Part shown: one piece after another, positions 10,264 to 20,858 of the stretch
Layout of the letters: the number at the start of each line of letters is the position of its first letter
Numbering within the stretch: position 1 is the stretch's first letter
Source of the DNA: Adiantum capillus-veneris
Taxonomy: Eukaryota; Streptophyta; Polypodiopsida; Polypodiales; Pteridaceae
Assembly: GCA_014529385.2 (NCBI GenBank)
Contig: CM043945.1
Coordinates: forward strand, 93,576,112-93,621,611
Length of the DNA: 45,500 bases
Reading direction: 5' to 3'
The notes under the pieces: generated by a model
Databases searched by the model: none
Told to the model about the DNA's origin: nothing
Seen by the model: the letters and a program-made list of their open reading frames with translations, nothing else
Position numbers and translations under genes: made by a program

Positions 10264-11611
10264 GTAGGTGCGGAAGGAGCGCATGTGGGCACAGTCACGA
10301 CGACAGCGGAGAGACAGTTTCATTCCCGAAATTGCGTCCGCACGCACACACTTTCAAGAGTGCAAACAGGGTTTCGACTTCGGCATCGGCAAATTCAGCT
10401 TTCCGAGAGCGTTTCCAGTAGGCGTCTTGGCGTTTTACCCCCCTTTCGAAGCCATTCGAGCCATCAAAAACTTCATTCGAGCTACGGTTGAGGAGCTGCA
10501 TTTTCAGCCCTCTTTTGGGAGTTTATGCTGCGTTTTTGGGTCGAAACAGAGGTTTTTTGGCATAGCTTTCACACCCGGACTCGGATACATGTGATCCAGG
10601 AGTCTATCTTGGGGTTTTGGCACGCTCCGGGCGCGCTCGTCATATTAGAATTTTAAAATTCTGAACGCTGAATTTTCTGCAGCAGCAGTTGTTTATTGTG
10701 TGTCGAAGATTCCACACATGGTTTTGCTCTCAGATGTGACAGTGATATTTGTTGCAAGTTTCCTCACAGGTGGGAGGATACGATGTATGCCTTATGTGGT
10801 TTGATGCTCAGAGAGACTAATGTGATTGCATTTTGAGCTCGGCAATGTATGTCTCGAGCATGTTTTCTGGCAGTCACAGGTAGAGCAGATATTTGTGTAC
10901 TAGATTTGCAGGTGTTTGCAATGATGTATGCAAAGTGTGGAGATTGGTACATGCATTTGGAGTGCGGTTTGATGCGCTTTGGTTGCTCATGGTTTTGAGC
11001 ATGCAGTCAGTTTGGTTACTGGTTTTGTGGCCGTTTTACTGACGAAACTCTGGTGAAATTTTCCCAGGAGTTTTATGCGTATCATTTATGCGATCTAGGT
11101 AGAGATTGCGGGTTGCACTCAGCATTTGCGTGCGGTGTTCTCTGCAGGTGGGAGATTTGTGTATGAGTATGCATCGATACCGCACAGTGTGGGCTTGGTG
11201 ATTAGCTCACGGGTTTGACAGGCGTACAGTTATCTTGGCACACTCACAGGAGTGAGTATTGTGATGTATGCTTGTGTGGCTACAAGCTAGGTAGCCGGAT
11301 TCGAGCACTAATGGCTTGAGGTTTTTCAACAGGTTTCAGCTACAGGTTTACAAGTTTACAGGCAGGTTTGAGGTTTTATTTGGGCGCTGAATTTTCAGCC
11401 ATTGTTTCCTCTTTGCAGGTGTCCATGTATGGCTCAGTTGTAGGCTGATCTAGGACACGTTTGTGACTTGTTTATGCAGCTGTTTAAGAGCTGAATTTTG
11501 GGGCTGTTTTGCAGCCATATTTGCGGACTTTTGTTGATGCGATTCGAGCCAGTTTAGGGCTGATTTGGTTGACATTTGCTACTCATTGTTGGTTGCTCTT
11601 TTGCGAGCATT
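10264..11611 (+). other. Long non-coding leader of the family 3 element
   Basis: There is no open frame of note over about 1.35 kb. Loosely repeated phrases occur, for example caggtgggag near 10769 and 11147 and gatgtatgc at several places. It probably holds the RNA packaging signal and replaces coding sequence, as in other non-autonomous LTR elements. Confidence 0.55.
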
Positions 11612-13452
11612 ATGGCTGATTTTTCATTTGACTTCCAGCGTTATGATCTGACACAGTTTGATGGTGTAGATTTTGTTGCTTGGAAGGAGCATATGCTTGT
11701 TGCATTGGCAGATTTGGGGCAGGATAAACCCTTGCGTGGTTTATTGGCGAAGCCCAAGTCTATGCGTGATGATGATTGGCAGGATCTTGATGAGTTAGCC
11801 ATGTCTACGATTTGTTTGCATCTGGTTGAGTCTGTTTACTAGCAGGTCTCCAGGGAGACTACAACTCATGCTTTATGGCAGAGTTTACATGCTATGTACG
11901 CGACATCCATGTCTACAGGGGAGTCTAGTCCTACTTCTATGTCCATGGGAGAGATTGGTCCCACACGCAAGTCTCGACGGCATAGAGACTTGACATGTTG
12001 GCATTGTGGACATAGAGGGCACATTAGGCGTCGATGTTTCAGGCGTTTGAGACAACGGAGGCGACATATGCGTGATGCAGATTTGGGCATGATAGATGCT
12101 AGTGAGATCAGTATGGTGGTTACTGAGTATGCTTGTGATGGCGATGTCACATTTACATCTAGCTTGTCTTCAGACGATCTTATGTCTACGGATTGCATAT
12201 CGGATTGCACATTGTCTTCACATTGGTTACTAGATTCAGATGCTACTTTCCATGTCACGTCGCATCGTGAGTGGTTTAGCACGTTTTTTAGTGGGAGACT
12301 TGGTTGTGTGCACATGGATGATGGTGTTGTGTATGACATTGAGGGTACAGGAGACGTATGTTTTTCCTTGCCCAGTGGTATGAGATTTACCCTGCGTCAT
12401 GTGCGTTATGTGCCAGATCTGAGACGGGATTTGATTTTAGTCAAACAGTTACGGGATAGTGGATGTCGGGTATCGCTGCTTGAGCGATCTTTTGCTTTGC
12501 ATTTGGGTTCGCTAGTGATTGCCAGAGGTGCCAGGAGTGGTACAGGTTACCCATTGCATGTGGATCACGTGAGAGACGGTGTTGTCTCTGTGATCATGCA
12601 GCCAGGTAGATAGCGAGAGAGCAGGCGAGTCTCTTTTGCTTATGGGTTGCATGATGCTTTGCATGGAGTGCAGAGTAGTGAGCTCGTTGTGCACACAGTT
12701 GGGGCACGACTTGAGCAGTCACACAGAGAGGTGACAGAGTCAGACATGCATGCTTTGCTAGTGACTGAGCAAAGCAAAGAGTCAGTTGTGCGAGATACTT
12801 CTATGCAGGATAGACAGGTAGAGCGGTCTTGCTCTAGTGAGTCACGACAGGAGGACGTTGTGAAAGAGTCTATGCATACGGAGTTAGAGCATGAGAGCTC
12901 TAGTGAGTCACATCAGATTGAGTGGTCATGTTTGCAGAGGAGGCTGAGATGTCAGCGATTATGCATTCATTCCTTTCTATGCTCGACAGTGAGCATGGGG
13001 ATATAGTTGTGCAGGATATGTCTTCCAGCAGACACCTAGAGCAGCTGGTTTGCTCTGAGGTTGCACGACACGTGGATGCGTCTTTTGTGGACAGTCAGGA
13101 GATGCATGTGGCTGACACGCCTTGTCAGTTAGAGATGCCTATTGCTAGGGATATATATGTTGATGCATGCTCCGTAGAGCTAGCAGGGCCCGCTAGCATT
13201 GCATCGGCATTCGGTGGTCTCATGTATGAGATGTTGATCTTGAGACCAGATATCGCAGCTGCAGTGGGAGCATTTGCAGTTGGGGTTGTCAGTCGTTTGT
13301 TGACTGATGATGGCATAGTGCACGAGGGAGATATGCAGGTATTGCGTACATACTTGCAGTATGTGTGCGGTACATCTGGTGGTGTATGGACTTACACGGG
13401 AGCAGGACAGCCGGATGCACACGATCACAGCCAGCCAGTGGGCATCGGTTGA
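11612..13452 (+). pseudogene. Degenerate gag/protease/RT-tail reading frame of the family 3 element
   Basis: Starting at ATG 11612, a copia gag N-terminus (FDFQRYDLTQFDGVDFVAWK) leads, after a large gag deletion, to a knuckle CWHCGHRGHIRRRC (about 11995-12036). A protease-like LLDSDATFHVTSHREWF follows (12229-12279), with Asp where the catalytic DSG has Gly, then a RHVRYVPDLRRDLI segment as in the pre-integrase region. Integrase and RT cores are absent. A Ser/Glu-rich stretch (12647-13006) is followed, in another frame, by GGLMYEMLILRPDIAAAVG (from about 13213) and a VVSRLL...LRTYLQYVCGTSGG stretch, the RT/RNase H junction. Three in-frame TAG codons fall at 11840, 12611 and 13004. Confidence 0.75.
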
Positions 13453-13531
13453 GAGCGGTTTTCTCTCGCCTTTTGTAGTCTTTAGACTAGGTTCTCTTGG
13501 TTAAAGGCACAGTCGCCTTTAAGTGGGAGGT

Positions 13532-13724
13532 TGTTGGGGTATAGGCGCATGTGCCTTGCCCGGCCGCCCAGAGTCTGGGCGCCCACTGACTTGTATACCT
13601 TATACATAGCATAAGTGTATAGGGGGCTGCTCACTCTTTTGAGTCTCCCCACCCACATCGTGTGTGTGTCTCCTTCTCTCTCTCTCTCTCACTCTCCGTC
13701 TGTGGTGCTCCCCGATCCCCTTCA
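13532..13724 (+). repeat. 3' LTR (193 bp), family 3
   Basis: It is a near-identical copy of 10057-10249, preceded by the polypurine tract aagtgggaggt and followed by the right target duplication gctcc at 13725-13729. Confidence 0.95.
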
Positions 13725-14405
13725 GCTCCGCCTTGAGCGATCACGACCCTTTTGGTTTTTGAACCTCTCCTTAAGCCTTCCTCTTGTTTCCACTGATAGT
13801 GCAACACTTGATGATTCTCCTGTGCTTCTCCTTCTCATTTCCTCGCTTAGGAGAACACCCACAACATCATCAAACTTAAGAGTATTTGTGCCAGAGATAG
13901 AATTACTTACAGCCATCACAAGGCTGTCCCAACTATCTGGTAGAGATGATAGTATAAGGAGAGCTCGTACTTCGTCATCGAAATTGATTTTCACTAATCG
14001 AAGTTGACTTATGTTTGTGTTAAAGTCATTTAGGTGTTCTGCAACTGAACCATTCTCTGCCATCTTTAGATTGAACAAGCGCTTCATAAGAAATACCTTA
14101 TTGGATGCCGATGGTTTCTCGTAGAAGTCGTCAAGTGACTTCATCAAGTCCTCCGTGGTCTTCATCTCCGAAACATTGAAGGCCACCGTTGACGCCAAGC
14201 TTAACCGGATTGTTCCCAGTGCCTTTCGATCAAGGACAATCCATGCTTCATCTGCCATTGTTGCGGGCTTCTTCGCAAGACCGCCTAGTGGCAAATAGAG
14301 GTCCTTCTGGTAGAGATAGTCTTCAATCTGCATCTTCCAATGTTGGTAGTTTTTGCCGGTGAACTTCTCAATCTTGAGCTTCCCTTCCTCCGCCATAACT
14401 CCCAC
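13725..14405 (-). CDS. Copia gag N-terminal part, family 2 (3' part displaced by nested element)
   Basis: The methionine of MAEEGKLKIEKFTGKNY is at 14396; an upstream in-frame ATG lies at 14405. A UBN2/gag-polypeptide domain follows (WKMQIEDYL, LASTVAFNVSEMKT, FLMKRLFNLKM, ISQLRLVKINFDDEVRALLILSSLPDSW). It ends in an Arg/Lys-rich tail where the nested element enters. It forms the capsid. No stop interrupts it, and the reading frame matches that at 10056 across the insertion. Confidence 0.9.
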
Positions 14406-14455
14406 TCAATTCAAGGAATCCTTTCCTTGAGATAATTTAGCTACGAGCAAACCTT

Positions 14456-14467
14456 GCTCTGATACCA
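14456..14467 (-). other. Primer binding site (initiator Met-tRNA), family 2
   Basis: The minus strand reads TGGTATCAGAGC two bases inside the 5' LTR. Confidence 0.9.
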
Positions 14468-14469
14468 GT

Positions 14470-15245
14470 TGTTAGGAAATAAGACGTAGCTAAATAGATA
14501 ATTGAGTAGATTACTTAATGGAGAGAGACAGATTTATATACACGAGATTATAGAGTAGAGTAGAGAGAGAGAGAGAGTACACACGATATACGTGGTTCAC
14601 CCAATGTGGACTACGTCCACGGGAAAGTAGCCACTCAATGGCTTTAGTACTTCAAAACAAGAAGTAGTTTACAAAGGGATTATACCCTTAATGGAGCTCC
14701 CGCCTTGCTTCACTCTCACCACCTCACACTCACCTTGTTGCATCAACTTCACACTATGAAATGTGTGTAGAAATGGCCTCCTTTTATAGGCCAAAAGGGT
14801 TGCCCTCTCTTATGAGAGACAGCCATGTGTAACCGCCCTTGTGTGAATAAGTCCAAATCGGACCCTCCAATCCGCCCATGTGTGGCCGCCCTTGAGAAGA
14901 CAAGTCCGCTTTTGAATTCGGCCACCGGCCACCGGCCATTGACTTTCGACCACCGGCCACCGGCCATTGACTTCCGACCACCGGCCATCGGCCAACCGAT
15001 CGGTTGTTTTCCGACCACTTTTCGGCCGCCGTCCAGCCATAATATTCCGGCGAAAAAAAAAGTCTCGGGGGCCTCCGCCCCCGAGGCCTTTAAAGTTGCC
15101 CCTGATTCTTGTCCATGAAAATTTTTGGTTTCCGGTGAGTGATTTTCCTTCACGCACGATGGCTTCTCCTCATAATGGGGGCCTTACAAATGTGCGCTTT
15201 TACCATAGAAAATTACAAAGGGTAAATCAGGCTCCATACTTAACA
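14470..15245 (-). repeat. 5' LTR (776 bp), copia family 2
   Basis: It pairs with 6260-7053. The (AG)n run is much shorter here, and the GC-rich ccggcc repeat segment (about 14925-15003) has a different copy number. The right end abuts ttctt (15246-15250). Confidence 0.95.
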
Positions 15246-15860
15246 TTCTTCACTAATTCAAGATAAGAGGTCTACAAAACATAAAGGAAAAATACATCAT
15301 AAAAGGGAACTAGTACAATGGTCTAGTGTAAACCTCTAGTGAGTGAGGTGAGTGGATAAGTGTGACATCACTCCGGTAGGTTGACCAACCAATGTAGTAC
15401 AACTATAGTATCACTGTCGAAGATATGTGTATCCACCAAGGCACCCTAGTGATGATGACTTCCAGTGGTGGTCATCTAGGAGTCGTACTCGTTGAGCTTG
15501 ACATCTCAACATTCACAACAAGGGCCTCAAAACCTGGTCCCACCTCCCCACCTGTGGGATCCACTAGCTCATAATTGGCTCACCGACTTAGACCTCTCCC
15601 TTCAGTTCAGAGTCAAACCTTGGGAGTTGCAACTTAGTAGGAGCAGGATCAAAGTCTTCCCTTTGGATTTGGTTTGGACCCTCCACCCCCCCCCCCCCTC
15701 TAGATCTTCGAGCCTTCACGTGTTCAACCTTAGCAACCGTGTTTGGGATTCATCCAAAACTAGAACAGAAGATGGAAGGTCAATCTCACCCAAAAGCAAT
15801 GGGACTTCAAATTTAAATAGATTTGGTCGCCGTCAATTGAGCCTAAGAAATTGTACTTCT
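15246..15860. other. Old repeat sequence, not resolved
   Basis: The first part should be the continuation of the LTR interrupted at 6259. A poly-C run lies at 15687-15699. No coding similarity was recognised. Confidence 0.4.
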
Positions 15861-16640
15861 CTGGCTCATTATGCACAAGGCTATTTGGACATGCAAATGT
15901 GCACTCCAAGCTAACGTGGGTCAGGGTTGTTGTTGCAGATGTTATTAGAATATTGAGGATATAACCCATTTATTTGTAGCTTGTCCAGCTAACGCAAAGG
16001 TTTTGGCTCCTTTAGTTAAAGTTCTAGGGATTTTTCCTTCCTGGAAACAACTTTTGCTTGGAGATCATGTCGGCCAGAGTAGAGGTCCTTTGGGTTATCT
16101 GGAGGCAACGAAATTGTTTGATGTTTGAGGGACTTCACCAAACTCCAAGTCTGAGAATATTGTTGGCTGATATCCATTTGCAGGCGATAAGGATTGCAGA
16201 CGATAAAGTTACAATCTATTGAACCCAAGAAGGACTTCTTGAAGGACACTGAATTCCATTTCAAGCCGATGAGAGTGTGGGGAGGCTTTTGTCTTGAAGA
16301 CAAGGACCTTACCCGCACGAGGGGTGGGAGAAAAAGATCGACATCGAGATTTGCCACCTGGAATCTTAGATTCAGAAGGGCACTATTTTATTGAACGGCC
16401 CCAAGCGGACCTAGGTGGCTTCCTTGGAAGAAGTGAAACCCATGTATGAAGTCTCTCTTTTGACTTCCTATTGTTTACTCTGATGTACGGGTCCCCCCTC
16501 CATGATTGATTGTTTGGGTCGACGAACCCCTCCCTTGTATTTGAAATTGGCCAATGGTAGCCTTCTGAGCTCCACTTTCTGTAATTTTGCTTTTCTAATT
16601 CAATTCCCTGCGCTTATGGTAAAAAATAAAAAAAGGGGCA
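15860..16640 (+). mobile_element. 3' end of a non-LTR (LINE) retrotransposon
   Basis: Plus-strand translation from about 15868 gives KAIWTCKCAL, then a Cys-rich CCCRC, then EDITHLFVACP and LGIFPSW. This is the zinc-binding zf-RVT pattern at the C-terminus of plant LINE reverse transcriptases (CxxC...HLFxxCP). An in-frame TAG sits in the CRCY-NIED stretch. About 400 bases of non-coding 3' sequence follow and end at 16610-16637 with cttatggt plus an A-rich tail, typical of plant L1-like elements. The 5' part, including the RT core, is missing. Confidence 0.65.
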
Positions 16641-16761
16641 CTAGTCTGAACCCGCCCTAAAGAAACACAAAAACTTGAGCAATGAGGACTCAGGAGTCGG
16701 TGAAATTCACTGCTAGAAATGTATTACACCGTGTGCGTGTCCGCGCGCGTGTGTGTGTGAA

Positions 16762-16765
<4 letters not shown>

Positions 16766-16804
<39 letters not shown>
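16766..16804. repeat. (AG)n microsatellite
   Basis: An uninterrupted AG run about 300 bases upstream of the glutaredoxin-like start codon. Confidence 0.95.
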
Positions 16805-16806
<2 letters not shown>

Positions 16807-16926
16807 TATAACTACTGCTGAATACCTGGAAGACAGGTGCCTGCAGTGCAGCGCCAGTTCATTTCTGCATCTCCATTCCTTCCACGAGAGAGAGAAGAAG
16901 AGAGTTTTAACGTCGTAGGAAACTAT

Positions 16927-16928
<2 letters not shown>

Positions 16929-17003
<75 letters not shown>
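16929..17003. repeat. (AG)n microsatellite in the probable 5' leader of the glutaredoxin-like gene
   Basis: About 37 AG units ending about 100 bases before the start codon. GA/CT tracts close to plant start sites are common in 5' leaders and core promoters, so a regulatory role is possible. The run also makes an upstream frame read Glu-Arg repeats. Confidence 0.9.
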
Positions 17004-17007
<4 letters not shown>

Positions 17008-17100
17008 TTCGCCTCAGAAGGTATATGGGTTATCACTGCTTCCGACGGTCCCACATCAGCACTTAGTGCTGCTCCTTCCACTGTAATCTACGTCAACTAA

Positions 17101-19369
17101 ATGGGTTGTGTTTCTTTCAAGGGCTTCAGCAGAGGTCCTGACGAGGCTAGCTGGTATTTGCCCATGTCGCACAATTCATCCGCTTCTGCGAATCGGCAGT
17201 TTAGCGAGGAAAAGGATGCTGATTACGGGCATGTTTTCTCTCTGCCATCCAGCTCGTATGGAGATAACAAAGCAGAGACAGGTCAGGGCAGTTTTCTCAA
17301 CATTAATAGGACCAAAATGAAGCAATGTAAGGTTCTGTCGCCTGACAATTCTTTTGCATTTGCACAACCAATCTTGCATTGTAAGGATAGCAATGATACC
17401 CATGCGAGCAACAAAAACATGGGTATGAAGCCCTTTGGCATACACAAGAGCGGCGCTGAGCTTGACGATGAACAGCAGCATTTTCTCCTGTGCGACTACT
17501 TGCATATGCAGCACATGGTGGGATCCAAGGGCACAAAGGGGAGTTGGTTGGACGATGAGAGTAAGGGTCCCTGCATGGGGGATGCTGATGCAGTTGTAAA
17601 GAACGAGAGGAATGATGCAGGCATAGACTTCCTATTGCAGGAAGGTGATCATCAGAGCAATGTCGAAGGCAAGAGTTTGGATGTAAGTCATGCTGGTGCG
17701 AGCACCGGTTCAGATTTTGCAGAGTTGCTAGATTGCATCGATGAGCGGAAGAGTGGCTTTAGACAACATAACATAGAGATTATTAACATGCATGAGCTTA
17801 TGGAAGGGCTTGAAGACAATTCAAGAACACCCTCTTCTTTAAGGTCCAGCATTCGTGGTACACTTAGCATACCAGACAGAGAGATTTCATTGAATGCCTT
17901 TCCCGGTTTAACAAGTGCACCCAGGGCGGGTGACCTCGGCTCACCTGTATGGAAAAAATATTACATGCCAGACAATGGAGTCGCTTGTACAAATGCTTGG
18001 AACAGGTGCTCCCCGGCTTCCGGCTCTCCATTCAATGAATCTCCAAGAAGGGCTCCGTCCCAGAGTTCTTTCCTTGAAGTGGATGATTCTAGAAGTGTCT
18101 CTTCTGTTGAGCTTCCTGATGCTAGTGCAATTGGATTGAAAATCCTACTAAGTCCGGCAAATTCATCTTTCCATCCGTCGCCCATGAACAAGGCACATTC
18201 TGTTGTTTCAAGCGTTGATGGAATTGCACATGGTACAGATATGACAAACGGAATTTGTGATGGAAGTACTACACATGTATCTGGGTCTTTGTATGAGGTC
18301 AATAACCCCTATATAAGCAGGAACCGGAGTCCGAGTATGGAGAGCATGTCTGGAGGATTCATTGAACACGAATTTGTAGGCATTGATATGAAAAATATGT
18401 ACAAGAGCCCACCAAACATAACAAGATCCAGCAGTAGAAGACCTAGCATGGAGAGTGGGTATGAATCGGGAAGTCCTCTGTTTGATCCATCTCTCATGGC
18501 TACTTTTGAAGAGGCTTTGAAGGCATCGACAGGTGCAAGTGGCTATGATGATTGGCTTCCCTTTTCTGTGGATGAGAGTATTACACTTTCTTCATCTTCA
18601 GCTAATACTTGGGAGTCGTTCGACACATCTATGGATGCAAAGAGCTCGCCACCAGAGCAAATTACAGGTATGCTTTTTGCCTTAAGAGGTTCCTTTTGAG
18701 ACCTCAAAATTTGCCTAATGTTTTCGCTATTTGCATTTCCCCATGTATTTTTTTACTATCAGATTCTTATGCCTTCTCATGGACCTCATTATTGCATGAA
18801 ACTCTCATTCCTTTTCAGAGACATCGCGGCTAACAATCCCGATAATATATGAATATGGAGTAATGAGCAAAGGAGATTTGACAAGCTATGAAATCAGGTG
18901 CCCGCCAAGAGGGGAAGGCAAAGTAGTGCTCTACTTTACCAGTCTTAGAGGTGTAAGGAAAACATATGAAGATTGTTTCAATGTGAGACTCATTCTCAGG
19001 GGTTTAGGGGTTCGAGTCGACGAAAGAGACGTATGGATGCATTCAGAGTTCAAGAGTGAACTCAGTGACGTTCTCAATGGATTGTTTATGGGTATGCCAC
19101 GGGTGCCTCAGCTCTTTGTCAAGGGCAGATATGTGGGGGGAGCAGAGACGGTAATGCGGCTACATGAAGAAGGTGTATTATCATGCTTGATGGAGGGTCT
19201 AGCTATGTGTTTCATTCATAGTGTATGCAGTGGATGCGGAGATGCTAGATTTATCCCTTGTCTAACGTGCAATGGCAGTTGTAAGGTGCTTAACGTGGTC
19301 AATGAAGTCACACATTGCCTTGCTTGCAATGAGAATGGCCTAATTATGTGCCCAATGTGCATAATATGA
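17101..19369 (+). CDS. Glutaredoxin-like protein with C-terminal CxxC zinc-binding motifs (two exons)
   Basis: Exon 1 is 17101-18667 and exon 2 is 18819-19369. The intron has GTATGC...TTTTCAG ends and splits a Glu codon, giving 705 residues. The start MGCVSF suggests N-terminal lipidation (Gly2, Cys3), though position 6 is not Ser. Family landmarks are HVFSLPSSSYG (44-54) and INMHELMEGLED (about 229-240). The glutaredoxin fold follows: KVVLYFTSLRGVRKT (557-571), where SLRG replaces the redox CPYC, and MPRVPQLFVKGRYVGG, the TVP/GG glutathione-site region. The tail has CxxC pairs at 659/662, 670/673, 689/692 and 700/703. This is the plant family that includes Arabidopsis At3g28850 and At5g39865. 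Lacking the active Cys pair, a binding or scaffolding role seems likelier than disulfide reduction. The N-terminal half is Ser-rich and probably disordered. Confidence 0.92.
18668..18818 (+). other. Intron of the glutaredoxin-like gene (151 bp)
   Basis: The donor is CAG|GTATGC. The acceptor TTCCTTTTCAG is preceded by a T-rich tract. The splice restores frame into the glutaredoxin domain. If retained, it adds ten codons and a TGA at 18697-18699, leaving a protein of 532 residues without the glutaredoxin and CxxC parts. Confidence 0.88.
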
Positions 19370-20259
19370 TTCAAACTTTCATGTGTCCAACCGGTCATCA
19401 AGAGCACTAAAGCATCTAGAGCACTCGACATTGATAAGAGTTGATTTTTGCCAAGAAGTTTATCATAACATAGAGAGGAGTTTTCGTCGCCATCTCAATG
19501 TCATCCTTATTGAGCTCTCTCCACCCTTGCGGACGCTCCTCACACTTGCAACATGTGTACATTTATGAGCATACCATACAAGTAGTTTCAGTGAAATTTT
19601 GTTCAATAGCAGATATGGACAAAAGCCTATTATGCCTACATAAGAGGAGGTGTTAACTTGGAGCATTTTACCTTGGGATACATGCGATTAGAGAAGGCAC
19701 ATCTCATTATGGCTAGCTCATTTTGATCTTGCATCCCTTGTTGATAAGTGACACATTCGGAGTTGTTGGACCTGACCTTGGTCCTACTTCTTTGTTGGTA
19801 TCCCTGATTTTACTGTTTTGAGGTTTTTTGTTATAGCATGATCTACTAGTTTGTGCCCATTACCTGCCCATTGTGATTCACTTCTTCTCCTCATTATTTA
19901 GTATGATCTCAATTCAAATAAGGATGATAGAATGGTTTATGCATTGTACACTCAAGCTATAAATTGTAGATGCTCAATAGGGAGCCTTTGTGATGTAATC
20001 CCAAGGTTGAGATTCAGTTTTTCACATACAAAAGTCAAATGAATGCCTAAAACCCTTTTTCTTGTTATAGAAAGCTAAAACTACTGTGCACGTATGTTGA
20101 CGTGTTATGGAAGCCAAAAATAGTCTCACATATGCACACACGTATGCACACTCATGGTAGAAAACTCTCTTATTGAGGGGATGCAAATCCATGTGCAGAC
20201 GTACAAAACCCTCTTGATCTACATTTCTCTAAAATTATTATCACCCTCCATATACATAT
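19370..20259. other. 3' flank of the glutaredoxin-like gene; no further gene seen
   Basis: AT-rich sequence that probably includes the 3' UTR. Possible aataag-type signals occur near 19917, but none is decisive. No coding similarity was noticed. Confidence 0.5.
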
Positions 20260-20485
20260 TGTTACCGTATACATGTGGTAGTGATGTGCGTGAACACACT
20301 TAGAATCGCGGGGGTATTTTTTCCCTCAATGGGAGGTTTTTTCTACGTGCATTGTATATACGTCCATCACTCTATGGCTAACTTATCTTTCCATTGCACA
20401 CTTTTAAGATACTCTCTATTGTGTGTCTTGAGTTTCCTTCGTTTTCTCCAAGCTTTGTGTATTTCTTGTAACCCTAATTCTAACA
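20260..20485 (+). repeat. 5' LTR (226 bp), copia family 1
   Basis: It begins TGTTACC and ends CTAACA beside the primer site at 20488-20499, TGGTATCAAAGC (one change from the usual TGGTATCAGAGC). Confidence 0.9.
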
Positions 20486-20679
20486 ATTGGTATCAAAGCA
20501 GGTTGTGCCTCTCGAGCCTAGTCGCTAGCAGCTCTAGCACATGCTTGCTCACTTTCTTCGATTTTTGTGTTTTCTTGTAACCCTAATTCTAACAATTGGT
20601 ACCAAAGCAGGTTGCGTCCTCTCGAGCCTAGTCGCTAGCAGCTCTAGCACATGCCTGCTCACTTTCTCCGATTTTTGTG
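20457..20679 (+). repeat. Tandem duplication (about 110 bp, two copies) of LTR end, primer site and leader
   Basis: The unit 20457-20566 recurs from 20567 with few differences. Each copy holds the last about 29 bases of the LTR, a primer site (20488-20499 and 20597-20608) and the first leader segment with ctcgagcctagtcgctagca. Confidence 0.92.
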
Positions 20680-20858
20680 AGCTTTGATGAGCGTCAGTAG
20701 AACTGCGTTTCCACTATAGATAGTATTGCACAAGCTATTTTGTTATTTTATGAAGAATTTTTGTCAGTGTTGTTTTCTCCATAACGTGTCCCTTACAATC
20801 TTCTACAGTTTGTGCTTCCTCTTTTCGGGCAATTTTTATATTAGGTGCAACATTTGCT

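Larger units (their letters stand above)
10057..13724 (+). mobile_element. Non-autonomous copia-like element, family 3, nested in family 2 gag
   Basis: The element has 193-bp LTRs at both ends, a plus-strand primer site (10252-10263), a polypurine tract (13521-13531) and a perfect five-base target duplication. The LTRs differ at one base by eye (10073 C against 13548 A), so insertion is recent. Of the internal 3.3 kb, the first 1.35 kb is non-coding leader. The coding part keeps a gag start, knuckle, a defective protease and a scrap of the RT/RNase H region, with no integrase or RT core. Movement must have relied on enzymes of another element. Confidence 0.93.
6260..15245 (-). mobile_element. 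Ty1/copia retrotransposon, family 2, with nested insertion
   Basis: The element is bounded by LTRs at 6260-7053 and 14470-15245. The five-base target duplication ttctt is present on both sides (6255-6259 and 15246-15250), which proves both ends. The primer site at 14456-14467 and a polypurine tract next to 7053 give minus-strand direction. Gag is split by the 10057-13724 element. Without that insert, the internal region would be about 3.7 kb with a nearly complete copia gag-pol. Apart from the insert and a defect at the integrase/RT junction, it looks young. Confidence 0.95.

Noticed and set aside
10140-10594. Frames in the leader of the nested element, with a copy at 13615
   Set aside because: The first part is LTR sequence repeated at the other end of the element. 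No protein similarity was seen.
15492-15914. A 140-codon plus-strand frame as a gene
   Set aside because: There is no recognisable domain, it contains a poly-C run, and it leads into the LINE 3' end in a different frame.
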